The notes beneath the pieces are model-generated. The model was not told the origin of the DNA. It made no database searches and was given only the letters and a program-made list of their open reading frames with translations. Below, piece by piece: positions 1 through 7,866 of a DNA stretch of 9,693 bases. The position numbers were made by a program, and so were the translations under genes. Location: assembly GCA_013375405.1 (NCBI GenBank), contig JABXJU010000172.1, positions 1-9,693 of the forward strand, read 5' to 3'. The stretch's first letter is position 1, and each line of letters begins with the position of its first letter. Origin of the DNA: Candidatus Helarchaeota archaeon. Lineage in GTDB: Archaea; Asgardarchaeota; Lokiarchaeia; Helarchaeales; HEL-GB-A.

Positions 1-665
1 ACGGGCACTTGGACCCAAACCGAGGTAATTTCCACGGAGAGCACGAGATCTTCTTGCGTTCCAACAATTGCTATAGACAGATTTGGAAACTTACATGTAA
101 CGTGGGAGGATAAGACGAATTACGGCGGCGCTGGAGTTGATAGGGATATTTTTTATAAGCGCTGGAATGCCACCCTTGACACCTGGACCACAACTGAGGT
201 GGTCTCCACGGAGAGTACGGATGATTCTGGAGATCCCACAATTGCGGTGGACGGTTCCGGGAATATACACATAGTTTGGCATGAAAATTCAAGTTATGGG
301 AACTCGGGAACCGACTATGATACATTTTGCAAACACTTTAATGCTTCTACGGGGACTTGGACCATAACTGAGGTTGTTACCAAGGAAAGCACGAATCATG
401 CTCTATGGCCAAGCATTGCAACAGACGGAGCCGGGCACCTGCACGTGGTGTGGCGTGATTATTCAAATTACAATGGGGCGGGAACTGATCTAGATACCTT
501 TTATAAGTGCTGGAATGCCACTACTGGCACTTGGACCCCGCCTGAAGTAGTTTCCACGGGAAGCACGTATGATATTCACTTTCCAACCCTCGCTGTGGAC
601 ACGTTCGGTTCCGTGCACGTGGTATGGGATGAATATAATTACGATGGTGATATATTTTACAAAAA
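1..665 (+). repeat. Four in-phase 174-base (58-residue) propeller-like repeats
   Basis: Repeat units begin at 1, 175, 349 and 523, exactly 174 bases apart; the fourth is cut short near 665. Each unit reads roughly TGTWTxTEVVSTEST, then PTIAVDxxGNxHVVWxD, then GAGTDxDxFYKxWNAT. The GNxHVVW and DIFYK strands are typical of sialidase-like (BNR-type) repeats common in archaeal and bacterial surface proteins. Since the window opens at a unit boundary, further blades probably lie upstream. A closed propeller is an inference from the repeat type. Confidence 0.85.
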
Positions 666-3600
666 GAAAGTAGGCATTTTGAATGCCCCTACATTGGATG
701 CTATAGTGCCAAACCCTGAGACTGATGGGATAATTAACTTAAACTGGAACGATATGCTGGGAGCGACCACATATTATGTATATCGCGCCACTTCTCCCAT
801 CACGTCAGTGAGCGGCATGACCCCGCTAGCAACTGTTTCCATGACCAACTATCAAGATCCCATTTTTAAAAATGGTATTTATTACTACGTGATCGTTGCC
901 GGGAACCCCTCGGGCAATAGCTCCATTTCCAATTGCGAACACGTTGAAGTAGTAAAACTACATCCACTCTTTGATGGGATGTATATTAATTATACATGTA
1001 GCCTCCGTATAGGTATAACAGGAGTGCATAGAACGATCGACTATCTTGGGCCTTATCAATATAATTTCATTTATTCTCATGTTTCAAATGGTACTTTTCA
1101 CGTGATGGATATTCAAGACGGCGATGGGTCATGGGACATCGATACAAGGACCAGAATCATGTCATCTTCACCATTTGCGTCTGGTTTCGTTTTTTGTTTT
1201 CATTCAGAAAAACCCTACTACACTCCATTTTGGATCTTCACCAATGTGACCCTTGGAGATGTAGTTCTTTTTGATGAAGGAAATTATGGCGTATATGACG
1301 TTACACACAAACAGATCTACAACATTCCAGGAATTGGGTCTGTGGAAGTCTGGGTGTTGGAGGATAGAGAGTTCGGGGTAGAGGTTTGGTATGAGAAAAG
1401 TACAGGAATCCTCTTAAAGGGTCAATTCCCTCATTCCTATATGGTAGACCCTGCTTTTTATACGTTCGAATTCATGGGAACAAATGCTGAATTTAATATA
1501 CTAAATTATTCTCCAGAATTGGCTTTGGGTTCGGTTAATCCAGAAAGCGGTAATCAGAATACGCAATTCAACTTCAGCGTGGTGTATACCGACCAAGATA
1601 ATGAACATCCTGAATACATCAATGTGTTAATAAATGAAATACCATATTCCATGGAAAAACAAAATTCATCTGATGTCAACTACACAGATGGATGTCTCTA
1701 TCATTATTCCACTTATTTACTCCCAGGAGATTATACTTATTTATTCGAATGTAATGATGGCATATTCACGGACTCGACAATAACGTCTGAATTGGTGGTA
1801 ACATATTCTTTCTCTAATCCTCCTATACTTGACCCTATTTCACCAAATCCAGATGATGATGATGAACTAATAGAATTAAATTGGACCAATGTAAGCGGGG
1901 CGACAGCCTATTATGTTTATAGAGATATTTCATCCATTACAGTAGTGGATGAAATGACACCGATAGCAACCGTCTCCACGAATTCTTATCAAGACACAGT
2001 CACTACCAGCGGGATTTACTACTACGTGATCGTTGCCGGGAACCCCTCGGGCAATAGCTCCGTTTCCAATTGTGAAAGAGTTGAAGTGGCAAAATTGCAT
2101 CCATTATTTGATGGCATGTTTATTCAATATGATATTACACATGGAATGGCTGGATCGTGGCGAGGAATTTTTAATTACTCACATACTTCCGATAGCATTT
2201 TTCATGTGACGAACGAGTTCGGTGAAGATCTTTATGATGTTAATGGTCGAAACAGGGTTGTATCAAATTCATCAACAGATAAAATTGATTTCGAAGGTTC
2301 TCATACTCCAATATGGATCTTTCCAAACGTTTCTTTGGGTGATATAGTTCCTATTGGAATTATTGGTCTGGATTTCAGTTTCACAGTTATAAATGAATCA
2401 TCTAAATTGCTTCCAGGGGTAGGGCTTGTGGAATACTGGGTATTGGATGGGGGTAATCATCGCGAATTATGGTATGAGAAAAGTACAGGAATTCTATTGG
2501 AAGGCCGAATTAACCCTAATGGGATGTTTGCTCATGCTATATTAGCTATGTTATTCGATTTTGTGGATTCGAATATTCCATTTCTTATGGATTCAGCCGA
2601 TATAACACCTCCAAATCCTCCAGAACTTGACCCCATCTCGCCAAATCCTAATACGGATGGGATCATTGCGTTAAACTGGAGCGAGGTGGCGGAGGCCACA
2701 TCTTATTACATCTATAGAAACACTTCAACTATTACTTCAGTGGCGGGACTGACCTCCATCGCCAATATCTCCACCACCACTTATCAAGATCCCATTTTTA
2801 AAAATGGTATTTATTACTACGTGATCGTTGCCGGGAACCTCTCGGGCAATAGCTCCATTTCTAATTGTGAAAGCGTGGAAGTGGCAAAATTGCATCCGTT
2901 GTTTGATGGCTTGTATATGAATTACACCTGTGAAATTTCTTTTTTTGGGGAAATAACATGGGATCCCTCTTATTCTCATGTTTCAAGCAGTATCTTCCAC
3001 ATATCGGGGCTATTCAATGGTAGTAAATCGTGGGATGTTGATGTTCAGAATAGATTTATAATAAATTCTTCTTCAGGATTTATGCAATATAAAATTCACA
3101 CACCACATTGGATTTTCCCGAACGTATCCCTTGGAGATGAAATTATAATTGGGATTCCAATACAACCTGGCCAAGATCATGTGTTCACAGTCGCTAATGA
3201 ATTAATTTATGACTTGCCGGGCTTTGGCCCTGTGGAAGCTTGGTGTTTGACAGATACTGGGAACGGTCGGGAGGCGTGGTACGAGAAAAGCACCGGAATT
3301 CTTTTAAAAGGTAGATTACACCTTTACGGATGGGTTGGACCCGGAATGATACTTGAGCTCTTTGGTACGAATGCTAACTTTAATTTACTGAATAATACTG
3401 CTCCATCTTTAAATCCTCCAGTTCTTGATCCCATCTCACCAAATCCAGATACGGATGGGATCATTACGTTAAACTGGAGCGAGGTGGCGGAGGCCACATC
3501 TTATTACATCTATAGAAACACTTTACCTCTTACGTCAGTGGCGGGACTGACCCCCATCGCCAATATCTCCACCACCACCTATCAAGATCCCATTTTTAAA

Positions 3601-6600
3601 AATGGTATTTACTACTACGTGATCGTTGCCGGGAACCCCTCGGGTAATAGCTCCATTTCCAATTGCGAACACGTTGAAGTAAAAAAGGTATATGCTTTCA
3701 ATATCACGGTATTTGATCACGTGTATGGGAATCATATGAATCTTCCAAGTAGGAACTTTACCATCCCAGACGTGCCGATCAGGTCCTGCCGCATGCAGCT
3801 GACAGCATATTGTGACCCAGATGATGGGCATACACGAGCCGTTGAATTCTATTTGGATGGAATTCCAACTACTAGGGGGCTAATCGGGACCTCCGGATCT
3901 TGTAGTATGGTTCATGGTGATACGATACGGCCAGGACAGACGGTGACACGTTATTATAATATGAGTCATGTTCAATATGCAAATACCACAACTTATCAAG
4001 GGCATTACTACATAAATTTCCTACCGCAGGGTCCTTCAGATACTTTGGGTTATTTAAGCTCGGGCAATCACACGATTAGGTCTTATGTAACTTCTGTAGA
4101 TTGGGAGAAAGGCGCCACCCAGGATTCTTGGGTCTCTATTACTTTAATTTTTAATGAAGAGTACGCGATCGATAGCACGGTCCCAATTACTGCCACCATC
4201 ACTTCGCCAGGGATAGGAGATGTAGCGCGGGGTATCGTTAACATTACAGCCGCGGCAACGGATTTCGAAACAGGGGTGGAGCGTGTCGAGTTTTGGATTG
4301 GACCGCCAGGGACTGGCCTCCTCCTCGGAATTGATAATTGGGCATCTTATTCTTACGCTTGGAATACTATTTTTGCCTCAGATGGTTTCTACGACCTCTA
4401 CGTTCGGGTGTATGACTTTGCGGGGAATTACTTAGATAGTAGCGGCCTGACCATAAAGGTCAATAATACGGAAATAAATCCAGACGACTATGCTCCCGTA
4501 TTAATGCCAATAGTACCAAATCCTGATGATGATGGAATTATTGCATTAAACTGGAGCGAGCTGCTGGGTGCCACAACATACGACATCTATAGAGACACTA
4601 CGCCTATCACATCCGTAGACAGTATGATCCCAATAGCTACTGTCTCCACGACCACTTATCAAGATTCCCTCTTTAACAATGGAATTTATTTCTACGTGAT
4701 CGTTGCTGGTAATTCCTTAGGCAATAGTCCCATCTCCAATTGTGAAAGCGTTGAAGTGGCAAAATTGCATCCATTATTTGATGGGATGTTTGTAAATTAT
4801 AATTATAACATAACCGATCTATCGGGTAACTTGGTCTTAGATTCTGGGGAATCAAATTTCATTTATTCCCATCTTTCAGAGAATAATTTTCATGTAACAG
4901 ATGCGAGTGAGGGGCGCTCATGGGATATTAACGCTCAAAACAGAATTATAGAAAATACCTCTAACGTTCCATGGTTTGGTGATAATGTTCACACTCCTCT
5001 TTGGATTTTCACGAACGTGTCACTTGGAGATTCAATTCCTATTGGACTACCATATGATCATAATTTCAGAGTTTCAGGCACATTAATTTATAACCTTCCC
5101 GGATTTGGGCCTGTAGAAGTTTGGGTGTTAGAGGATCAGACTTCTTGGGGATCTCTGTGGTATGAAAAAAGTACAGGACTTCTCTTGAATGGCACATCTA
5201 TTAATAACCGCATTTTGGGCATGGAAATTTTATTTACATTCGAGTTTGTGGACACAAATGTCGAGTTTAATATTTTGAATTATTTTTCACCAGAATTGAC
5301 TTTAGGGGCAGTAGTTCCGGAAAGTGGGAAACAAAATACAGAATTCAATTTTAGTGTAGTCTATAGCGACCAATATAATGATCCTCCCGCATATATCAAT
5401 GTTTTGATAAATGGAACACCTCACCCGATGGAAAAACAGGATCTGTCCGACCTGAATTACACGGATGGATGTCTTTATCAATATACAACTTATCTTTCAC
5501 CAGGAAATTATTCATACTACTTTGAATGTAGTAATGGAGTGAATTCAAATTCCACAAATATTAAGAATCTGGTGGTGAATCCTGCAAATCTTTATGCACC
5601 AGAATTTGGAAGACGGTATGCAATCGCTTATAGGGGGACCTCATCAACGCTTTTCCATATTCACGCAATTTACAAGGATCTGGATAATGATCCCCCTACG
5701 TATGTCAATGTTATTATAAATGGAACCACATATCGAATGACCAAAGCACAATCGTCCGATTCGAACTATACGGATGGATGTGAATATCAGTACCAAATTT
5801 ATCTTACCCGCGCTAACTATATTTTTGTTTATGAATGCTCTGATGGGCAATATTACAATTCTACTCGTCCATTTGTACTCCATCTCCCCACGGTGAGTGA
5901 ATGTTCAGTTACTCCCTCTAGAGGTACTAACTCTACCCTATTTACTTTTACCGCTGTCTATACCAGTCTTAATAATCTTAAACCAGAATTTGTCCGAGTA
6001 AAACTTGATGGGATTTCCCACTCGATGGTTAAACAGAATCAGTCCGATTCGAATTATGTGGATGGATGTCTATTTCAATATCAAAGTTATTTTGAACCAG
6101 GAACCACTCGATATTCATTTGAATGCAGTGATGGGGTATTTAAAACTTCGACTAATGTTTTTGAATTGATTGTAACGAATTCATTCCCAGATGATACTCG
6201 TCCTCCAGAGGTCTCCAACCTCTCGCCGGGGAATGGTACCTATATAAATGATAAAAGCCCGATCCAGATCCGAGTGGATCTATCGGATGACCTTAGCGGT
6301 ATTAACACCTCAACAATCGTGTTAAGAGTGGATGGGTATGTCTGTACTCATGGCTGGGATGGGACGAGCGTAACCCTGTCAGGGCCTTTACCCTTTCTAA
6401 ATGGCCAAACAATCGAAATCAGGTTAGACGCCTCGGATCTCGCCGGTAACGCAATGGATACCTATATCTGCTCTTATACTTTTGACAATACACCCCCTTA
6501 TGGCTTCACCATCAGCAATCCTTCTGAATCAGTGGCGGATACCGCTCCTGAAGTCATCTGCCAATTTCAATTATCAACTGCCGGTATTAATCTCTCCAGT

Positions 6601-7557
6601 GTTCAATATGCGTATTCCACAACGGGATCACCGACCCCGACCAATTGGGCCCCTGTCGATGGCGTATATCTGGACGCGGCTTGCACTATTCCTGCTGGTG
6701 AGGGCGCAACTGGCGTACTTTACCTCAAAGTAAATAATGTTCCGTTCAATCAATATTCCCTCACGAATAATACCATTCGATTCCGCGCCGCAGACACTGC
6801 AAATAATCTCGGCATCCAATCTGTTGCAATTCCTATTGAAACCGTGGAAGCAAAAGCCCCCGCTCCAAATTTACTAGTTATCATCATTATCATCATCCTT
6901 GGCGCAATTGCGACTGGAGCTTATATTAGCAATTCGGCGGTCCATAACCGTCGTCACGAACAGGAAATTAAATATCTCTTGAATAAGGTTCTAAATGAAC
7001 CCATAGTACCCTACTTTGTGGCCCCGATCCCTTCTAGTGAATCCCAAGAAATATTTGATACTCAAATTGAGCCAATGGAGGGGGATGCGGAAGCCACTGG
7101 AGACGGCGGGTCAAGTTATCCTGTAGAAAATTTCGAGCCCTCCATTGAAGCATCTGAGGCATCCCCCGAAGTGCTAGCACAAGTTAATTTGAATGAATCC
7201 TACTATTTTACCTTTCTAAGGCTCTCTCGCGTTTTTCATTTGTTCGTTAATTCATTTCCAGCATTAACCGTGCTGTTCCCGATGGATGAACGGCTATCCG
7301 ATTTAATGGACCTGAAGGACCTCCCAGATGAAAGGCTCCATGCTCTTTTCGCTACTCTTCTTACGAAGGTCCCGCAAAGTGAAGTGCTATCACAATTGAG
7401 CATACTATTGAACAAACTAAAAGAATCGGAAGAATTAAAATATCCATCATCAATAATCGCTAAAAACGAGAGGCTAATCGATATGGCCATCTCTCTTAAT
7501 GATCACACACTCTTAAATGATCTTTATCAGTTAATGGTTTTAATTGAATGTTCGTGA
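1..7557 (+). CDS. Giant modular surface protein with one membrane span and cytoplasmic tail (5'-partial)
   Basis: The frame is open from base 1, so the gene starts upstream; 2518 codons are visible before the TGA. Order by window residue: 58-residue sialidase/propeller-like repeats (1-221); FN3 modules (about 228-318, 606-697, 872-962, 1138-1227, 1497-1587); four copies of a domain beginning KLHPLFDG (319-502, 698-860, 963-1131, 1588-1760); a beta-rich module of unknown type (1228-1386); an Ig-like module with the ITSPxxG...DGFYDLYVRVYDFAGN pattern (1391-1492); four Cys-paired Ig-like modules (503-604, 1761-1861, 1865-1962, 1965-2060); two more Ig-type modules (2066-2285); a transmembrane helix rich in Ile (2291-2309) followed by HNRRHE, consistent with a cytoplasmic stop; and a 208-residue tail. 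N-X-S/T sequons are frequent, fitting a glycosylated exterior. No enzyme motif is seen. The role is inferred as adhesin or receptor. Module names rest on pattern recognition; the topology is well supported. Confidence 0.93.
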   Translation, partial: TGTWTQTEVISTESTRSSCVPTIAIDRFGNLHVTWEDKTNYGGAGVDRDIFYKRWNATLDTWTTTEVVSTESTDDSGDPTIAVDGSGNIHIVWHENSSYGNSGTDYDTFCKHFNASTGTWTITEVVTKESTNHALWPSIATDGAGHLHVVWRDYSNYNGAGTDLDTFYKCWNATTGTWTPPEVVSTGSTYDIHFPTLAVDTFGSVHVVWDEYNYDGDIFYKKKVGILNAPTLDAIVPNPETDGIINLNWNDMLGATTYYVYRATSPITSVSGMTPLATVSMTNYQDPIFKNGIYYYVIVAGNPSGNSSISNCEHVEVVKLHPLFDGMYINYTCSLRIGITGVHRTIDYLGPYQYNFIYSHVSNGTFHVMDIQDGDGSWDIDTRTRIMSSSPFASGFVFCFHSEKPYYTPFWIFTNVTLGDVVLFDEGNYGVYDVTHKQIYNIPGIGSVEVWVLEDREFGVEVWYEKSTGILLKGQFPHSYMVDPAFYTFEFMGTNAEFNILNYSPELALGSVNPESGNQNTQFNFSVVYTDQDNEHPEYINVLINEIPYSMEKQNSSDVNYTDGCLYHYSTYLLPGDYTYLFECNDGIFTDSTITSELVVTYSFSNPPILDPISPNPDDDDELIELNWTNVSGATAYYVYRDISSITVVDEMTPIATVSTNSYQDTVTTSGIYYYVIVAGNPSGNSSVSNCERVEVAKLHPLFDGMFIQYDITHGMAGSWRGIFNYSHTSDSIFHVTNEFGEDLYDVNGRNRVVSNSSTDKIDFEGSHTPIWIFPNVSLGDIVPIGIIGLDFSFTVINESSKLLPGVGLVEYWVLDGGNHRELWYEKSTGILLEGRINPNGMFAHAILAMLFDFVDSNIPFLMDSADITPPNPPELDPISPNPNTDGIIALNWSEVAEATSYYIYRNTSTITSVAGLTSIANISTTTYQDPIFKNGIYYYVIVAGNLSGNSSISNCESVEVAKLHPLFDGLYMNYTCEISFFGEITWDPSYSHVSSSIFHISGLFNGSKSWDVDVQNRFIINSSSGFMQYKIHTPHWIFPNVSLGDEIIIGIPIQPGQDHVFTVANELIYDLPGFGPVEAWCLTDTGNGREAWYEKSTGILLKGRLHLYGWVGPGMILELFGTNANFNLLNNTAPSLNPPVLDPISPNPDTDGIITLNWSEVAEATSYYIYRNTLPLTSVAGLTPIANISTTTYQDPIFKNGIYYYVIVAGNPSGNSSISNCEHVEVKKVYAFNITVFDHVYGNHMNLPSRNFTIPDVPIRSCRMQLTAYCDPDDGHTRAVEFYLDGIPTTRGLIGTSGSCSMVHGDTIRPGQTVTRYYNMSHVQYANTTTYQGHYYINFLPQGPSDTLGYLSSGNHTIRSYVTSVDWEKGATQDSWVSITLIFNEEYAIDSTVPITATITSPGIGDVARGIVNITAAATDFETGVERVEFWIGPPGTGLLLGIDNWASYSYAWNTIFASDGFYDLYVRVYDFAGNYLDSSGLTIKVNNTEINPDDYAPVLMPIVPNPDDDGIIALNWSELLGATTYDIYRDTTPITSVDSMIPIATVSTTTYQDSLFNNGIYFYVIVAGNSLGNSPISNCESVEVAKLHPLFDGMFVNYNYNITDLSGNLVLDSGESNFIYSHLSENNFHVTDASEGRSWDINAQNRIIENTSNVPWFGDNVHTPLWIFTNVSLGDSIPIGLPYDHNFRVSGTLIYNLPGFGPVEVWVLEDQTSWGSLWYEKSTGLLLNGTSINNRILGMEILFTFEFVDTNVEFNILNYFSPELTLGAVVPESGKQNTEFNFSVVYSDQYNDPPAYINVLINGTPHPMEKQDLSDLNYTDGCLYQYTTYLSPGNYSYYFECSNGVNSNSTNIKNLVVNPANLYAPEFGRRYAIAYRGTSSTLFHIHAIYKDLDNDPPTYVNVIINGTTYRMTKAQSSDSNYTDGCEYQYQIYLTRANYIFVYECSDGQYYNSTRPFVLHLPTVSECSVTPSRGTNSTLFTFTAVYTSLNNLKPEFVRVKLDGISHSMVKQNQSDSNYVDGCLFQYQSYFEPGTTRYSFECSDGVFKTSTNVFELIVTNSFPDDTRPPEVSNLSPGNGTYINDKSPIQIRVDLSDDLSGINTSTIVLRVDGYVCTHGWDGTSVTLSGPLPFLNGQTIEIRLDASDLAGNAMDTYICSYTFDNTPPYGFTISNPSESVADTAPEVICQFQLSTAGINLSSVQYAYSTTGSPTPTNWAPVDGVYLDAACTIPAGEGATGVLYLKVNNVPFNQYSLTNNTIRFRAADTANNLGIQSVAIPIETVEAKAPAPNLLVIIIIIILGAIATGAYISNSAVHNRRHEQEIKYLLNKVLNEPIVPYFVAPIPSSESQEIFDTQIEPMEGDAEATGDGGSSYPVENFEPSIEASEASPEVLAQVNLNESYYFTFLRLSRVFHLFVNSFPALTVLFPMDERLSDLMDLKDLPDERLHALFATLLTKVPQSEVLSQLSILLNKLKESEELKYPSSIIAKNERLIDMAISLNDHTLLNDLYQLMVLIECS
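1507..1812 (+). other. Ig-like module with conserved Cys pair, copy 1 of 4 (others at 5281-5583, 5593-5886, 5893-6180)
   Basis: All four copies follow the pattern FxxxVxYxDxxNxxPxYxNVxINGxxxxM, then SDxNYTDGC, then YxYxxYLxPGxYxYxFECxDG. This is a known style of archaeal Ig/PKD-like surface module, but each copy here keeps two Cys, in DGC[LE] and in [FY]EC. The second to fourth copies run in direct tandem between the last KLHPLFDG domain and the final Ig-type modules. Confidence 0.75.
3682..4158 (+). other. Beta-rich module of unknown type inside the giant protein
   Basis: This ~159-residue stretch takes the place of a KLHPLFDG domain after the fourth FN3 module. It starts KKVYAFNITVFDHVYGNHMN and includes CRMQLTAYCDPDDGHTRAVE, then a long segment with SGSCSMVHGDTIRPGQ and HYYINFLPQG. 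The opening resembles one sheet of a jelly-roll sandwich, such as the N-terminal half of PNGase-F-like proteins. I treat that as a weak resemblance and assign no function. Confidence 0.5.
6871..7554 (+). other. Transmembrane helix and cytoplasmic tail of the giant protein
   Basis: Codons 2291-2309 form one hydrophobic helix (LLVIIIIIILGAIATGAYI), flanked outside by a Pro/Ala linker and inside by HNRRHEQEIK, so the C-terminus is predicted cytoplasmic. An acidic, Gly/Ser/Pro-containing and probably disordered linker follows (EPMEGDAEATGDGGSS region). From about 7195 the tail becomes helical and Leu-rich. The last 81 residues (7312-7554) align without gaps to residues 24-104 of the protein at 8024-8338, with shared LPxE, EVxxQ, NxLxxS, LIxxAxS, D and LLN positions. 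The tail is thus a discrete domain and not a simple stop-transfer stub. Confidence 0.8.
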
Positions 7558-7589
7558 ATTACTATTTACAAAACTTGAAGGTTAAAAAA

Positions 7590-7706
7590 ATGAAAGGAAA
7601 GGATTGGAAATCCATTGAGTTGATTGGTAGTATAAATTTCTCGTGGAAGACGACGGCATTGATTTTGCCAGGTATATTACCTCATGGCTCTCTCGGAGGG
7701 ATCTAG
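7590..7706 (+). CDS. Putative 38-residue small protein
   Basis: ATG at 7590, TAG at 7704-7706. The product begins MKGKDWKSIELIGSIN and ends in a Pro/Gly-rich tail (LPGILPHGSLGGI); no family is recognised. Evidence that it is real: GAAGGT (7577-7582) lies 7 bases before the ATG; it fills the otherwise unexplained gap between the giant gene and the next one; and its stop falls one base before the next start, with the next gene's GGAGGG inside its last codons, as in translationally coupled archaeal operons. Against it: short length, a weak ribosome site and no homology I can see. A plain 5' leader of the next gene is the alternative. Confidence 0.5.
   Translation: MKGKDWKSIELIGSINFSWKTTALILPGILPHGSLGGI
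7695..7700 (+). promoter_or_regulatory. Ribosome binding site deciding the start at 7708
   Basis: GGAGGG ends 7 bases before ATG 7708. The in-frame upstream ATG at 7684 has no comparable site, so the shorter 52-residue product is preferred over a 60-residue version. Confidence 0.75.
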
Positions 7707-7707
7707 C

Positions 7708-7866
7708 ATGTCGTATGATGCTTATATTGAAGAGTTAGAGGACGAGATTGAGACGCTCGAGCAGAAGCTCGGCGAACGGTTCCTCATAGGTCTGAGCCTC
7801 GGGGTGATAATTATGATTGTGATCTATTTGCTTATATTTAATATTTTTATAGGAGGTAATTTCTGA
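7708..7866 (+). CDS. Small coiled-coil membrane protein, 52 residues
   Basis: The product starts MSYDAYIEELEDEIETLEQK, an acidic helix with heptad-like Leu/Ile spacing (residues about 5-24), followed by one hydrophobic span (about 25-48) and a short GGNF end. The predicted form is a single-span membrane protein with a charged coiled coil on one side. The charge rule is ambiguous: the acidic N-terminus suggests outside, while a cytoplasmic coiled coil would suit interaction with the giant protein's tail. I prefer the start at 7708 because of GGAGGG at 7695-7700. The TGA overlaps the next ATG by one base (TGATG), implying coupled translation. No family is recognised; an oligomerising or anchoring subunit of the surface complex is an inference. 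Confidence 0.8.
   Translation: MSYDAYIEELEDEIETLEQKLGERFLIGLSLGVIIMIVIYLLIFNIFIGGNF
7851..7857 (+). promoter_or_regulatory. Full Shine-Dalgarno site AGGAGGT for the 49-residue gene
   Basis: AGGAGGT is fully complementary to the usual 16S rRNA tail and ends 8 bases before ATG 7866. It sits inside the last codons of the preceding membrane-protein gene. It is the strongest ribosome site in the window and the main proof that the short ORF after it is translated. Confidence 0.85.

Larger units (their letters stand above)
682..4761 (+). repeat. Five fibronectin-III-like modules, partly near-identical in DNA
   Basis: Modules lie at 682-954, 1816-2091, 2614-2886, 3412-3681 and 4489-4761. Each has the frame PxLDPIxPNPxxDGIIxLNW, then ATxYYxYR, then IATVSTTxYQD, then NGIYYYVIVAGNxSGNSSISNCExVEV. 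Modules 1, 2, 3 and 5 lead directly into a KLHPLFDG domain; module 4 is followed by a different beta-rich module. Modules 3 and 4 differ at about 16 of 228 bases (2656-2883 against 3454-3681), and modules 1 and 4 at 2 of 102 bases (850-951 against 3580-3681), by hand count. Module 2 has a GAT run (1852-1863) that adds one residue to the early loop. Confidence 0.85.
955..5280 (+). repeat. Four copies of an unfamiliar ~170-185-residue domain (KLHPLFDG domain)
   Basis: Copies are at 955-1506, 2092 to about 2578, 2887-3393 and 4762-5280. Conserved landmarks in order are HPLFDG[ML][YF], YSH, FH[VI], WD[IV][DN]xxxR, TPxWIFxNVSLGD, LPGxGxVExWxL, and WYEKSTG[IL]LLxG, usually closed by a Phe- and Asn-rich strand near the end. 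The landmark spacing suggests an antiparallel beta structure. The WYEKSTGILL turn resembles the D-x-x-TGLL end of sheet proteins with a lipoprotein-like LolA/LppX fold, but that is only a guess. I cannot name the family. Unlike the FN3 modules, these copies have diverged widely at the DNA level. Confidence 0.7.

Noticed and set aside
71..325. Minus-strand frames over the giant gene (for example 71-325, 2737-2979, 3535-3831, 5644-5883, 7236-7490)
   Set aside because: They lie antisense to clearly coding sequence, have no ribosome sites or recognisable domains, and recur where the + strand repeats recur (2737-2979 and 3535-3831).
1..665. CRISPR-like or mobile repeat array
   Set aside because: The 174-base repeats are in frame, diverged and coding, with no spacer-repeat pattern, terminal inverted repeats or transposase.
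1852..1866. GAT microsatellite as a phase-variable switch
   Set aside because: The unit is a triplet, so slippage would only change a loop by one Asp and could not switch the frame on or off.
6482..6733. + strand 83-codon frame inside the giant gene
   Set aside because: Out-of-frame shadow of the final Ig-type module; no ribosome site and no protein-like composition.
199..7557. GTG at 199 as the start of the giant gene
   Set aside because: The same frame is open back to base 1 and encodes an in-phase unit of the 58-residue repeat, so the gene starts upstream of the window.
7684..7866. 60-residue version of the membrane mini-protein starting at ATG 7684
   Set aside because: No ribosome site precedes 7684, while GGAGGG is well placed for ATG 7708.
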